This document shows, piece after piece, positions 35,073 to 43,424 of a stretch of 64,000 nucleotides of DNA; the stretch's first letter is position 1; every line of letters starts with the position of its first letter. Origin of the DNA: Methanocella_A sp963792125. Its GTDB lineage: Archaea; Halobacteriota; Methanocellia; Methanocellales; Methanocellaceae. A program made the position numbers and the translations under genes. The notes under the pieces are model-generated. The model made no database searches and was not told the DNA's origin. It was given only the letters and a program-made list of their open reading frames with translations. The stretch lies in contig CAWBVA010000011.1 in assembly GCA_963792125.1 (NCBI GenBank), positions 159,676 to 223,675 of the forward strand, written 5' to 3'.

Positions 35073-35468
35073 ATGCGGGGAAAAAGACAGGTGAAGGGCA
35101 TCGCGAAAGAGCTGCTTAACACGGCCTTCGAGGTCAGCAAGTCGTCGCACCCCCACGAGTTCGCCGCACTGCTCCGGGAGACGGACGGCGTGATCAGCGA
35201 GTTGTTGTTCGTCCCTGGCACGACGTCCAACGACACTTCGGCCCGGATGCTGCTCGACATGATGCCGCTGGACCTGTCGGTCGTCGGCTCGGTACACAGC
35301 CACCCGGTGCACGACCTGCGCTACTCGGACGAGGACCTGCACATGTTCGGGGCCAAGGGCATCTACAACATCATCGTCGCATTCCCGTACGGCGAGAACG
35401 ACTGGATATGCTACAACCCCCGAGGCGAGCGGGTCGACCTGCCTGTCATCGTGACGGAGGTGCCATGA
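35073..35468 (+). CDS. JAMM/MPN metalloprotease-like protein
   Basis: The catalytic glutamate is likely in HPHEFAALL near residue 30. The zinc motif VHSHPVHDLRYSDEDLHMF has H-x-H and the aspartate 11 residues on, the pattern of JAMM deubiquitinase-like enzymes. The length of 131 residues is that of stand-alone archaeal JAMM proteins, which cut SAMP-type ubiquitin-like conjugates. Its stop overlaps the next ATG (ATGA at 35465-35468), so it is translationally coupled to ribL. That pairing is recurrent in archaea but its meaning is unclear. Confidence 0.85.
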   Translation: MRGKRQVKGIAKELLNTAFEVSKSSHPHEFAALLRETDGVISELLFVPGTTSNDTSARMLLDMMPLDLSVVGSVHSHPVHDLRYSDEDLHMFGAKGIYNIIVAFPYGENDWICYNPRGERVDLPVIVTEVP

Positions 35469-35908
35469 CTCGCGTCGTCGCCAAGGGTACGACGCGCGTC
35501 GTCGCCACCGGCACGTTCGACATCCTGCACTCAGGCCACGTACTCTACCTGTGCAAGGCGAGGGCGTTAGGCGACGAGCTCTGGGTGATCGTGGCGCGGG
35601 AAAGCACTATCAAGCATAAGCGCAAGCCGCTGATACCGGAGAAGCAGCGCCTCTTCATGGTCCAGTCGCTCAAGTGTGTCGACCATGCCATCCTCGGCAG
35701 CGAGACGGACATGTTCGAGCCCATCGTGCAGATCAACCCGGACATTCTCGTGCTCGGCTTCAACCAGCACTGGGACGAGGCAGAGCTGAAAAAACAACTG
35801 GCCGACAGGGGCATCCATGCGAAGATCGTGCGGCTGGCGGACTCCGACCCGTCGCCTTACGCCTCCAGCCGGTACATCAGGCAACAGATCAAGGAAAGCG
35901 ATCCTTAG
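35465..35908 (+). CDS. ribL: FAD synthase, archaeal RibL type
   Basis: The nucleotidyltransferase core starts VVATGTFDILHSGHVLYLCK, with the HxGH adenylyl-transfer motif. It ends PYASSRYIRQQIKES, close to the ISSSRIR-like motif of cytidylyltransferase-fold enzymes. The length of about 147 residues matches RibL, which transfers AMP from ATP to FMN in archaea. The start is ATG 35465, overlapping the JAMM gene. An alternative is a glycerol-phosphate cytidylyltransferase-type enzyme, which has the same fold. Confidence 0.85.
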   Translation: MTRVVAKGTTRVVATGTFDILHSGHVLYLCKARALGDELWVIVARESTIKHKRKPLIPEKQRLFMVQSLKCVDHAILGSETDMFEPIVQINPDILVLGFNQHWDEAELKKQLADRGIHAKIVRLADSDPSPYASSRYIRQQIKESDP

Positions 35909-36922
35909 GTGAAGCAAATGTTACGAGTAGGGATAATTGGCGGCACCGGGTACACCGGTGGCGAATTACTGCGGCTGCTCACCATGCACCCCATGGCCGA
36001 GATAACCGTCGTCACTTCCAGGGGCCAGAAAGGGAAGCCGGTGGACTCAGTCCACCCGAGCCTTAAAAACCTGATCGACCTGAACTTCGAGGACGTCGAC
36101 CCGGCGGAGATCGCCAAAAAGTGCGATGTCGCCTTCACCGCCGTCCCGCACGGCGCCGCCATGACCGTTGTCCCGGGCCTGCTCAAGGAAGGCCTCCGTG
36201 TCATCGACCTCAGCGCCGACTACCGGCTGCCTGTCGCAAAGTTCGAAGAGGTCTACAAGAAGAAGCACGCAGACCCGAGAGAGGCTGTCTACGGCCTGCC
36301 CGAGCTGCACCCGGAGGTCAAGGACGCCACACTCGTCGGCAACCCCGGCTGCTATCCTACCGGAGCTAACTTAGCCTGTGCCCCGCTTGTAGCGAAGGGC
36401 GTCGTCACCCGCGCGGTCGTCGACTCGAAGTCCGGCATCTCCGGCGCAGGCCAGGAGCCCACTCCCACGACACACTACCCGAACGTCGCGCAGAACGTGA
36501 GGCCCTACGCCATGACCACGCACCGGCACGCTTCGGAGATCGAACAGGAACAGCACCGGCTGAATCCGGCCGTAAAGGTCAGCTTCACGCCCCACGTAGT
36601 GCCATCGGTCCGCGGCATTCTCACGACCGCACACCTGTTCGTCAACGAGACGCTCACCCAGGAGCAGGTGCAGTCGATCTACGAGGAGTTCTACAAGGAC
36701 AAGCCGTTTGTCCGGCTCCAGATGCCCTCGTTCGCCAACATCCGCGGGTCGAACTTCTGCGACATCGCCTTCGAGGTCGACCAGGGCACGGACCGTATCG
36801 TGGTCGTCTCGGCCATCGACAACATGGTCAAGGGCGCGTCCGGCCAGGCGATACAGAACATGAACCTGATGTACGGGTTCGACGAGCGCACCGGCCTGTG
36901 GATGAGCGGCCTGCCCCCGTAA
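35909..36922 (+). CDS. argC: N-acetyl-gamma-glutamyl-phosphate reductase
   Basis: The NADP-binding GIIGGTGYTGGELLRLL opens the protein, and the catalytic cysteine lies in LVGNPGCYPTGA. The HRHASEIEQEQ segment is also typical of ArgC. It reduces N-acetylglutamyl phosphate to the semialdehyde in arginine biosynthesis. The start is GTG 35909, or ATG 35918 at LRVGIIGG. It follows ribL directly and precedes a CBS protein and argJ in one same-strand cluster. Confidence 0.95.
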   Translation: MKQMLRVGIIGGTGYTGGELLRLLTMHPMAEITVVTSRGQKGKPVDSVHPSLKNLIDLNFEDVDPAEIAKKCDVAFTAVPHGAAMTVVPGLLKEGLRVIDLSADYRLPVAKFEEVYKKKHADPREAVYGLPELHPEVKDATLVGNPGCYPTGANLACAPLVAKGVVTRAVVDSKSGISGAGQEPTPTTHYPNVAQNVRPYAMTTHRHASEIEQEQHRLNPAVKVSFTPHVVPSVRGILTTAHLFVNETLTQEQVQSIYEEFYKDKPFVRLQMPSFANIRGSNFCDIAFEVDQGTDRIVVVSAIDNMVKGASGQAIQNMNLMYGFDERTGLWMSGLPP

Positions 36923-36941
36923 GAAAGCGAGAGGTGTCATT

Positions 36942-37415
36942 ATGAAAGTCGAAGAGGTCATGACCAGAGACGTAATAACGTGCACGCCCGAGGACCCGAT
37001 CGGGAAGATCGTCAAAGTAATGAGCGAGAAGGATATCAGCGGCCTGCCCGTCATGGACGGCGACAAGCTCGTGGGCGTCATCACCGAGGGCGACATCATG
37101 AAAGTCCTCGCAGGGCCCGCGGTCTCCAGCACCCTGTGGCTGCCGAGCCCCCTGGAGGTGCTGATAGAAATCCCGATACGCGATATGCTCCAGCTCCGGC
37201 GCCTCCAGGAGTCCTTCAAGGACATAAGCGAAAAGCCAGTCCGGGACATCATGAGCAAGAAACCGGTCACCATCGAGCCGCATAACGATATCGAGGACGC
37301 CTCGGGGCTCATGGTCAGGTATAAGATCAATCGTTTACCAGTCGTCAAGGGCGACAAGCTGATCGGCATCATCACCCGCGACGACATCATTCAAGGCTTA
37401 GGTGGTAAGAAGTGA
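36942..37415 (+). CDS. Two-CBS-domain protein
   Basis: Two CBS domains are evident: VEEVMTRDVITCTPEDPIGK near the N-terminus and VRDIMSKKPVTIEPHNDIED in the C-terminal half. Each ends with an ITEGDI/ITRDDI-type helix. Such pairs bind adenine nucleotides or SAM and regulate partner enzymes. Placed between argC and argJ, with its stop overlapping the argJ start (GTGA at 37412-37415), it may sense nucleotide charge for arginine synthesis. That is inference from position. Confidence 0.9.
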   Translation: MKVEEVMTRDVITCTPEDPIGKIVKVMSEKDISGLPVMDGDKLVGVITEGDIMKVLAGPAVSSTLWLPSPLEVLIEIPIRDMLQLRRLQESFKDISEKPVRDIMSKKPVTIEPHNDIEDASGLMVRYKINRLPVVKGDKLIGIITRDDIIQGLGGKK

Positions 37416-38470
37416 AAACAATAGACGGGGGCATCTGCGCCGTAAAAGGCGTCAGGGCCTTCGGCATCAAGGAAGGCAAACTGGGCCTTGCCGTCATGCT
37501 GGCGAAAGGCCCCTGTGCCGCGGTCTTTACCAGGAATAAGGTCAAGGCGGCGCCCGTCCTTGTCTCGCAGGAGCACCTGAAGAAGCACGGCAAAGAGTTC
37601 AACGGCATCATCGCCAACAGCGGCTGCGCCAACGCGTTCACCCACGAGCAGGGCATCAACGACGCCATTGCCATGGCCGGTATACTGGCCAGCAAGTTAG
37701 GCGTGGACCCGCATTCTATCGGCGTCTCGTCGACCGGCGTCATCGGCCGGCCCATGAACATGGCCTGGTACAAAGACCACTTCGAGGAAGTCTTCTCACA
37801 GCTCACCGACAAGCCGGAGGGCAGCGAAAAGGCGAACCGGGCCATCATGACCACGGACCTCGTCCCCAAGAGTGTTGCGGTCGAGATCGACGGCGGCATC
37901 CGGTTCGGCGGCATCGCCAAGGGCTCCGGCATGATCGAGCCCAATATGGGCACCATGCTGTCGTTCTTATTCACCGATGCGGAGATCAGCCAGCCGGAGC
38001 TGGAAAAGCGCCTGCGCGAGGCTGTTGACAAGTCCTACAACATGGTCGTTGTGGATGGTGACACCAGCACGAACGATAATGTCTTCATCATCGCGACTGG
38101 CCAGGCTGGCAAGCCCAAAGACATGGGCAAGTTCCAGGAAGGGCTGGAAATGGTCTGCATGGAACTGGCAAAGAAAGTGGCCCGTGACGGTGAAGGGGCG
38201 ACCAAGCTCATCGAATGCACCGTGAAAGGCGCTAAGAGCGTCGAGGACGCACGCAAAGCGGCCAAGGCTGTCATCAGGTCCCCGCTGTTCAAGAGCGCCG
38301 TCTACGGCACCGACCCCAACTGGGGCAGGGCTGTCTGTGCGGTCGGGTACTCGTCGGCCGAGATGGAACCCGCAAAGGTCACGTTGACTTTCTCGGACGG
38401 GAAAGAGTCGGTCAATCTTGTGGACGCCGGGTGGCCGAAGAGCGATGAGGCGGTACTTAGCGAAGGCTAA
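37412..38470 (+). CDS. argJ: Glutamate N-acetyltransferase / ornithine acetyltransferase
   Basis: ArgJ is recognised by ANSGCANAFT, the STGVIGRPM oxyanion-hole motif and the autocleavage site IMTTDLVPKS. There the precursor splits at the threonine into alpha and beta chains, and the freed Thr is the nucleophile. It ends with NWGRAVCAVGYS typical of the beta chain. It recycles the acetyl group from N-acetylornithine to glutamate. It begins at GTG 37412 overlapping the CBS gene. Confidence 0.96.
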   Translation: MKTIDGGICAVKGVRAFGIKEGKLGLAVMLAKGPCAAVFTRNKVKAAPVLVSQEHLKKHGKEFNGIIANSGCANAFTHEQGINDAIAMAGILASKLGVDPHSIGVSSTGVIGRPMNMAWYKDHFEEVFSQLTDKPEGSEKANRAIMTTDLVPKSVAVEIDGGIRFGGIAKGSGMIEPNMGTMLSFLFTDAEISQPELEKRLREAVDKSYNMVVVDGDTSTNDNVFIIATGQAGKPKDMGKFQEGLEMVCMELAKKVARDGEGATKLIECTVKGAKSVEDARKAAKAVIRSPLFKSAVYGTDPNWGRAVCAVGYSSAEMEPAKVTLTFSDGKESVNLVDAGWPKSDEAVLSEG

Positions 38471-38750
38471 GAAGATCATGGGCAACGATACGTTGTACGT
38501 GATCGTCGATCTTGGCCCTTGGGAATGCGAGCGCTACGGCCTGGGGCTGCGACCTGACGCATAAATACGTTGATATTAACGCGTCGTATACTACATAGAC
38601 TAAGCCTGCACTAAACACTACGTACACAGACGTTCACACGTACACGAAGTTTAATAAGAAAAAGGCAATGGTAGCAATAATTTCAATAAAAACGTCGTGT
38701 ACGTCTGTGTACTTGTGTACTCTGTGTCAGGTACCTTATAGCTAAATAAA
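38471..38750. repeat. Palindromic element with ACACGTACAC-type arms
   Basis: Imperfect arms at about 38610-38657 and 38694-38730 are built of words such as TACGTACACAGACG and GTACACGA. They flank a core that on the minus strand reads TTGCTACCATTGCCTTTTTC. A short stretch before it (38471-38560) looks like leftover coding sequence without a clear frame. The hisS promoter must lie downstream near 38735-38755. Confidence 0.8.
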
Positions 38751-38759
38751 GTGATATTC

Positions 38760-40064
38760 ATGGCAAGATTCCAGTCGCTCAAAGGTTTCCGGGACTTTTA
38801 CCCGGAGGAAATGGCCGCCCGCCGGGACGTAATGGACAAGATCTTCAAAGTAGTGCGGCATTACGGCTTCCGGGAAGTGGACACGCCGAGCGTGGAGTCG
38901 CTGGAATTGTTCAGGGTGAAGAGCGGCGAGGAGATCGTCCAGCAGACCTTCTCTTTCAAGGACAAGGCCGAGCGGGAGATCACGCTCATACCGGAGCTGA
39001 CGCCGACAGTCGCACGCATGGTCGTCGAGCGGGCCAAGACACTGCGCCTGCCGATCAAGTGGTTCTCCATGCCCAAGATGTGGCGGTACGAGGAGCCACA
39101 GTCGGGTCGGCTCAGGGAGTTTTACCAGCTTAACGTCGACATCTACGGCGTCAAGGGCCCGGAGGCTGATGCCGAGGTATTAGCAGTCGGCATCGACCTG
39201 ATGCTGAGCCTCAACCTGCAGGGCGAGTTCATCTTCAAGATCAGCGATCGCCGGCTCATGCAGGGCATTCTGGAAGGTATGGGTTTCACCAACCCCGGAC
39301 CGATCTTTGCTGCCATCGATAAGCGTGGCAAGATCACAGGCGAAGAGTTCAAGAAGATGCTTTTCGATGCCGGCATGGACGACTTCCAGGTCGGGGAACT
39401 CGAGGCAATCCTGGAAACGAGAGGGCCGATGGCCGAGGCGCTGCCGATGCTGAGGCAGGTGGCAGCGAAGTTCGTAGAGTCGCCGGGGGCGAAGGAAGGG
39501 CTGGAGAACCTGGAGCGTCTCTCCGGGCTGATGGCCATGTACAACATGGTCCAGTTCTGCGAGTTCGACCCGTCGATCATCCGGGGGATCGCTTATTATA
39601 CGGCCACGGTGTTCGAGTGCTTCGACACGAAAGGCGAGCTCAGGGCGGTCTTTGGCGGAGGAAGGTACGATAAGATCGTGGGCCTGTTCGGCGGCGAGGA
39701 TATGCCTGCTGTCGGATTCGGGATGGGGGATGCGGTGCTGGAGATCCTTATGCGGAGGGCAGGAGTCTGGCCGCAGGAGTCGATTTGCACTGATTACTAT
39801 ATCCTGAAGACGAAGCCGGAGTTCAAGGAGACGGAGATGTTCATCGCTCAATCGCTGCGGGAGAGGGGTTTCGTCGTGGAGTTCGACCTGCAGGGGCGGA
39901 ACTTCTCGAACCAGATGAAGTATGCTAACTCGATTGGCTCGAAGACGGTGCTGATACTCGGCGAAAGAGAGATGGCCGAGGGGAAGGTTACAGTCAAGGA
40001 TATGACGTCCGGGGAACAGAAGACGGTTGAAGTGCTTGAGTTTTTAAATAAAGCTAAACCCTGA
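38760..40064 (+). CDS. hisS: Histidyl-tRNA synthetase
   Basis: Class II motifs are clear: PELTPTVARMVVERA (motif 1 region), the motif 2 loop MWRYEEPQSGRLREFYQLN, and the HisS-specific GGGRYDKIVGLFGGEDMPAVG. The C-terminal anticodon-binding domain runs to 40064. The length of about 434 is usual. ATG 38760 is better than the in-frame GTG nine bases earlier. Fragments of its 3' end recur at about 41768 and 50805 in the accessory region, which makes it the edge of the mosaic. Confidence 0.97.
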   Translation: MARFQSLKGFRDFYPEEMAARRDVMDKIFKVVRHYGFREVDTPSVESLELFRVKSGEEIVQQTFSFKDKAEREITLIPELTPTVARMVVERAKTLRLPIKWFSMPKMWRYEEPQSGRLREFYQLNVDIYGVKGPEADAEVLAVGIDLMLSLNLQGEFIFKISDRRLMQGILEGMGFTNPGPIFAAIDKRGKITGEEFKKMLFDAGMDDFQVGELEAILETRGPMAEALPMLRQVAAKFVESPGAKEGLENLERLSGLMAMYNMVQFCEFDPSIIRGIAYYTATVFECFDTKGELRAVFGGGRYDKIVGLFGGEDMPAVGFGMGDAVLEILMRRAGVWPQESICTDYYILKTKPEFKETEMFIAQSLRERGFVVEFDLQGRNFSNQMKYANSIGSKTVLILGEREMAEGKVTVKDMTSGEQKTVEVLEFLNKAKP

Positions 40065-40074
40065 ACCTATAATT

Positions 40075-40503
40075 TTATTTATCGGCGACTGCAGGTTCAT
40101 CATTAATTATTATTACCGTTTTACCCGGCACCTTGTAGCCTGATACCGATATGGGCTCACCAGGCATTTCTTCAAGCCCAGTAGAGTCTCTTATGTTTTG
40201 TAATGTCTCTTCTTCACTAAGTGGCTCGTCTGCATTATCAAAGCTATTCACCAGAATCGTCGCAGCCAGCAGGTCGACTATTTTCGACCTGGCCAGCCTG
40301 AAGGTACGGATACCTCCTGCCTGCTGATCGACTTCGAGAATCTTATTTTGTATAAGCTCTGGAATTTTCTTTGTCAGGGTAACTCTTGAAAGCCCGGTGT
40401 GCTCGTTTAATTCCGATATGTTATATGAATTTCCTCCGTCGGTAATGTAGAAGTCGATTAGCCTGATCTTAGACGTATCTCCAAGGAATTGGCTGAGTGC
40501 CAT
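40075..40503 (-). CDS. Winged-helix transcriptional regulator
   Basis: A predicted winged-helix domain occupies the first 85 residues (IRLIDFYITDGGNSYNISEL, then HTGLSRVTLTKKIPELIQ), with a wing near GGIRTFRLARSK. The acidic C-terminal part has no known domain. It resembles archaeal MarR/ArsR-like single-domain regulators. It is convergent with hisS, and an AT-rich promoter lies beyond 40503. The targets are unknown. Confidence 0.75.
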   Translation of the reverse strand: MALSQFLGDTSKIRLIDFYITDGGNSYNISELNEHTGLSRVTLTKKIPELIQNKILEVDQQAGGIRTFRLARSKIVDLLAATILVNSFDNADEPLSEEETLQNIRDSTGLEEMPGEPISVSGYKVPGKTVIIINDEPAVADK

Positions 40504-40633
40504 ATTTTTTTAAATGTCTCTATCAACTATAAATTTAACTGTACACTATGTACATTTGAATATGTAGCCTTATACATTTATACGTTATAATGAAACAAAG
40601 TATTTGATTAATTAATACCTATGTATACAAGCG

Positions 40634-40954
40634 TTGGTTATAGTGACCGATGAAACAGGATTTGATCGATTTGAAATGTACATAATCTGGAAATTAGTAT
40701 CTCATCGCTGGTGGTGCGATAAGCATCTCGATAGACGCGACGCTGTTAAAGGCACACCTGGCCGGCGATATGGTGATGCTGCCCGAGCCATTGACTCCCT
40801 TGTCAGGAAGAAGCTGATCCAGAACATGAAAAAACAGGGCAGGGATGATATCTGTGCACCTAAGCATCTGAAGAGCTATTTTGAAAAGATGCTTCGCGAG
40901 TATCATGGTAAGAAAGGTTATGAGTTCATCCGCGGGCTGGAATTTATAAGGTAA
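40634..40954 (+). CDS. Small hypothetical protein, possibly winged-helix
   Basis: The 106-residue protein (MYIIWKLVSHRWWCDKHL; AIDSLVRKKLIQNMKKQG) looks like a small helical DNA-binding or adaptor protein with one wing-like strand. No family is recognised. It is the first gene downstream of the regulator, divergently placed across a 130-base AT-rich promoter region. Confidence 0.6.
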   Translation: MVIVTDETGFDRFEMYIIWKLVSHRWWCDKHLDRRDAVKGTPGRRYGDAARAIDSLVRKKLIQNMKKQGRDDICAPKHLKSYFEKMLREYHGKKGYEFIRGLEFIR

Positions 40955-40974
40955 TTGTCATTTTAATTTGCTTA

Positions 40975-41125
40975 TTTCAACCGGGCTGCCGGGGTAATAT
41001 AAAAAGGTCCGTGAGGCATTACATTTTTAAAAGAGTCCTGGCATTCCTGGCGGTCCCTGGTTTCCCGGCGCGCTTTATAGTTGCGCATAGCCAGGAAACG
41101 GCTGGATCCCATTTATAATCCGATT
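40975..41125 (-). repeat. Composite repeat copy A (core and right arm, diverged)
   Basis: This copy retains the core (CCGGGCTGCCGGGGTAATA) and a right arm with GCATTCCTGGCGG and GCGCATAGCCAGGAAACGGC. It ends CTGGATCCCATTTATAATCCG, like the other copies. It lacks the glycosylase fragment and is the most diverged copy. Confidence 0.75.
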
Positions 41126-41158
41126 TAAACAATGAGGCGCAATGAAATAAGATGACGA

Positions 41159-41521
41159 TTACGTCATCTTCCGGTCGCTATTATCGCTGCGGTCGACCCT
41201 GTTGCCGCCGTCAGACCAGCCTTTGAGGCCATCCTCGTAGGCATAGATGTACCTGGAACCCAGGCTCATGAACTTCTCTGCGGCATCGTCATTGAGCTTG
41301 GTGTGGCCGTGGGTGCCCGGGCCGTAGACGATAATGTCCGTACCCTTGCTGATCTTCTTTGCCATGGATATGGTCTCGTCATCGAACATGTTGGATGCAC
41401 CGGGTATGTGGCCTTTAATGAAGGCTTCCATCTCTCGCACGTCGACAAGCATGTACGGCCTGTCTCTCTTTAAGCGATCTTTTAATTGATTAGTTGTAAG
41501 TTTTTGAACTTTAAACTCCAT
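41159..41521 (-). CDS. Rhodanese-like domain protein lacking the catalytic cysteine (copy 1)
   Basis: The protein (about 120 residues from MEFKVQKLTTNQLKDRL) has the rhodanese fold signatures YMLVDVREMEAFIKGHIPGA and SNMFDDETI. The active-site loop reads IVYGPGTHGHTK where sulfurtransferases have VYCxxG, so the nucleophilic Cys is replaced by Gly. A redox or sulfur-transfer role is unlikely; a binding or regulatory role is inferred. ATG 41521 is preceded by GGAGAGATATTT. A close second copy is at 49421-49783, also without the Cys. Confidence 0.85.
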   Translation of the reverse strand: MEFKVQKLTTNQLKDRLKRDRPYMLVDVREMEAFIKGHIPGASNMFDDETISMAKKISKGTDIIVYGPGTHGHTKLNDDAAEKFMSLGSRYIYAYEDGLKGWSDGGNRVDRSDNSDRKMT

Positions 41522-41720
41522 AAATATCTCTCCATTCATTTTAAAATATAATCTAAAAAAATTAGTTTTGTAAATTATATTAGTTATATAAAGGGGGTCT
41601 CGAGTATATATACCTATGTTTAGTAATATATAAAATTACTATAGTAATATAACCTATAGTAATAACATTAAGATAAGCTCTGTAGTATTTAGCAATAAGC
41701 TTGAAGACGATGTGATACTC
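41522..41720 (-). promoter_or_regulatory. Conserved leader/promoter module, copy 1
   Basis: About 190 AT-rich bases upstream of rhodanese copy 1 recur upstream of rhodanese copy 2 and the CsbD-like gene. Shared words on the plus strand are CTATGTTTAGTAATATATAAA, GTAATATAACCTATAGTAAT and AGCTCTGTAGTATT. Several TATA-like sequences are embedded. Confidence 0.8.
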
Positions 41721-41767
41721 TCTGCAAGAGAGATTTCCGTGGGGTAAGTCACTGTCAGGGAAATGAA

Positions 41768-41804
41768 GGACGGGGACAGAAGACGGTCGAAGTGCTTGAA
41801 TTTT
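41768..41804 (+). pseudogene. Short hisS 3'-end fragment
   Basis: GGACAGAAGACGGTCGAAGT, followed by GCTTGAATTTT, matches the end of hisS at about 40011-40047. It is about 37 bases long and not translated in context. Confidence 0.75.
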
Positions 41805-42105
41805 AAATTGGACAAAATCTTAACATTTTTAAATCTCTCTGTCCCTCTTTACTTCAGGTTGGATTGCTCCTCAATTTTAAGGTAGAACATCTTAGGGATG
41901 GAATTAATCGTATTATCATTTCCTGAAACTGGAGGTTTAAGGATTCTATTTGGAGGTCAGGGAGTGCATAGAGGTTAAGGAGAAGAGGGCAGGGAGGTAC
42001 GGAGGAAAAAGAGACCTTTTTTAAAACGGAGGGACAGAGGTTAAGGGGCCGAGGAGGACGATTTTTAATGTAACTCCCCGGTATCCCTTTTCCCATTAAA
42101 TTCCA
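41805..42105. other. Intergenic region with repetitive purine words
   Basis: This stretch contains AGGGAGG, AGGACGG and AGGTTAAGG words on either side of TTTTTTAAAACGGAGGGACA, a weaker palindromic element of the same style as at 11.9 kb. No gene is recognised. Confidence 0.5.
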
Positions 42106-42714
42106 TTAACCTATTGGCAGGACCTTCTTTCCATAGGCCTCGTTCAGTATCTCCGCCATGGCGAGATAGAATGCGGTGAAGCCGCAGAAGATACCTTCGT
42201 ACCCTCCAATCAGCCTGATGGTCGCATCGCCGGTATAATCCGCGGCCGCAACGAGGAAGAAGAGTACCGCGGCGGAGCCAAAGATCACCTGGAATATCTT
42301 CGGCTTCTTCAGGGTGGCGATGAACATGTATGTCACGAACAGGCCCCATACGCCGACCAGTGCGCCCATCGAATGGCCGTCTACCGCTGCGGTCAGGCCC
42401 AGTCTCGGGAGGAGCTGGATGGCGATGAAGAGGATCCAGAACAATCCGAAGGACGTGAACGCCAGCCCGGCGAAAGAGTTTCCTTTATGATATTCCAGCC
42501 ATCCGGCGATGACCTGGGCGATGCCGCCGTAGAAGATACCCATGGCGACGACCATTCCGAGGCTCTCGGCAGGGATGAGGCCGGCCAGTTTCATGCAGAG
42601 GAGAATCGTAGTCATGCCGAAGCCCATCAGGCCGAGAGGGGCCGGGTTTCCGAGGCCGGCAGCCATCGCGGGGGCTTCTTTTACCACACTAACAACCTTT
42701 TGTTCGACTGTCAA
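42106..42714 (-). CDS. Acetate/succinate transporter of the GPR1/FUN34/YaaH family
   Basis: NPAPLGLMGFGMTTILL is the family signature, followed by five or six more hydrophobic helices (for example SLGMVVAMGIFYGGIAQVI, VGVWGLFVTYMFIATL). The FAGLAFTSFGLFWILF segment carries further family residues. It probably moves acetate across the membrane, apt for an acetate-using or acetate-producing methanogen relative. The frame is open to 42780. A TATA-like CTATATTAG within the upstream residues makes TTG 42714 (TVEQKVVSVVKEAPAM) the likelier start. Confidence 0.88.
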   Translation of the reverse strand: MTVEQKVVSVVKEAPAMAAGLGNPAPLGLMGFGMTTILLCMKLAGLIPAESLGMVVAMGIFYGGIAQVIAGWLEYHKGNSFAGLAFTSFGLFWILFIAIQLLPRLGLTAAVDGHSMGALVGVWGLFVTYMFIATLKKPKIFQVIFGSAAVLFFLVAAADYTGDATIRLIGGYEGIFCGFTAFYLAMAEILNEAYGKKVLPIG

Positions 42715-42837
42715 AATAATAACCCAAGTGTCATCATTATTTATCGCTAATATAGATGGCGCTTTGTCACTATTAATCATGAGTTAAAATAATAGAATAA
42801 TTTGAATCATCGGATGATGGCTGGCACAATGGAGGTC

Positions 42838-42935
42838 TTTTTAACAGGCACGGAGCAAGGCCTTGCCAGGGCAATGTGACTCCTGTCAGGCCCGCCAAGT
42901 TCGCCAAGTGCCAAGGGCGCCAAGGTTTATTGTTG
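42838..42935 (-). repeat. Composite repeat, left arm only (B)
   Basis: AGGGCAATGTGACTCCTGTC and CGCCAAGTTCGCCAAGTGCC match the left arm of the complete copies at 51-58 kb. No core follows here; the sequence runs into the truncated hicA. Confidence 0.8.
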
Positions 42936-42969
42936 CTTAAGCGGAAGCCAGAACTTTCTATAATGCTCA

Positions 42970-43256
42970 TCAAGAATAGCCGAGCTTTTCCAACATTTTG
43001 CCTATGTCTTGCCAGCTAACAACTGGAAGTCTCGGCATTATCGGTGACCGTCGGGTCGATCTCAAGACATATCTTCACGGAATCGGCCGACGGGATATTT
43101 AAAATAAGCCTCGATAACGTCTTTGATGTTTTTCATGAGTGTGTTCCAGTTCTTGCCTGCGTGACAATGCGCAGCCGGTTGCGCGACAAGCATTTCGCCT
43201 TCATGGACACGAAGCGTGACTGAAAGCATCCTTTCCACTCGATATGATTCTTTCAT
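42970..43256 (-). pseudogene. Truncated HicBA toxin-antitoxin module
   Basis: HicB begins MKESYRVERMLSVTLRVHEG (ATG 43256). After two compensating shifts it continues LRIVTQA and KNWNTLMKNIKDVIEAYFK, then in another frame SADSVKICLEIDPTVTDNAE to a stop at 43016. HicA starts at 43038 inside the end of hicB with MPRLPVVSWQDIGKMLEKLG but stops after 22 residues, exactly where the repeat arm at 42838-42935 begins nearby. The usual HicA has 60-85 residues, so the toxin is cut off and inactive. It is a different lineage from the two HicBA modules at 53 and 56 kb. Confidence 0.7.
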
Positions 43257-43424
43257 TTCCAGAATCATAAATACATATCCCTGTGGCCTTTACAGGTCAA
43301 TTATCTATCTGTTCTTGTATCCTAACTAATATGCATATATATGTAATGAAGCCTTTAGTTAATCGGTGTATTCATGCCGAGCTAATCCCACTTCTCGTCG
43401 TCAAGGGACGGGCCAGTACAATAT

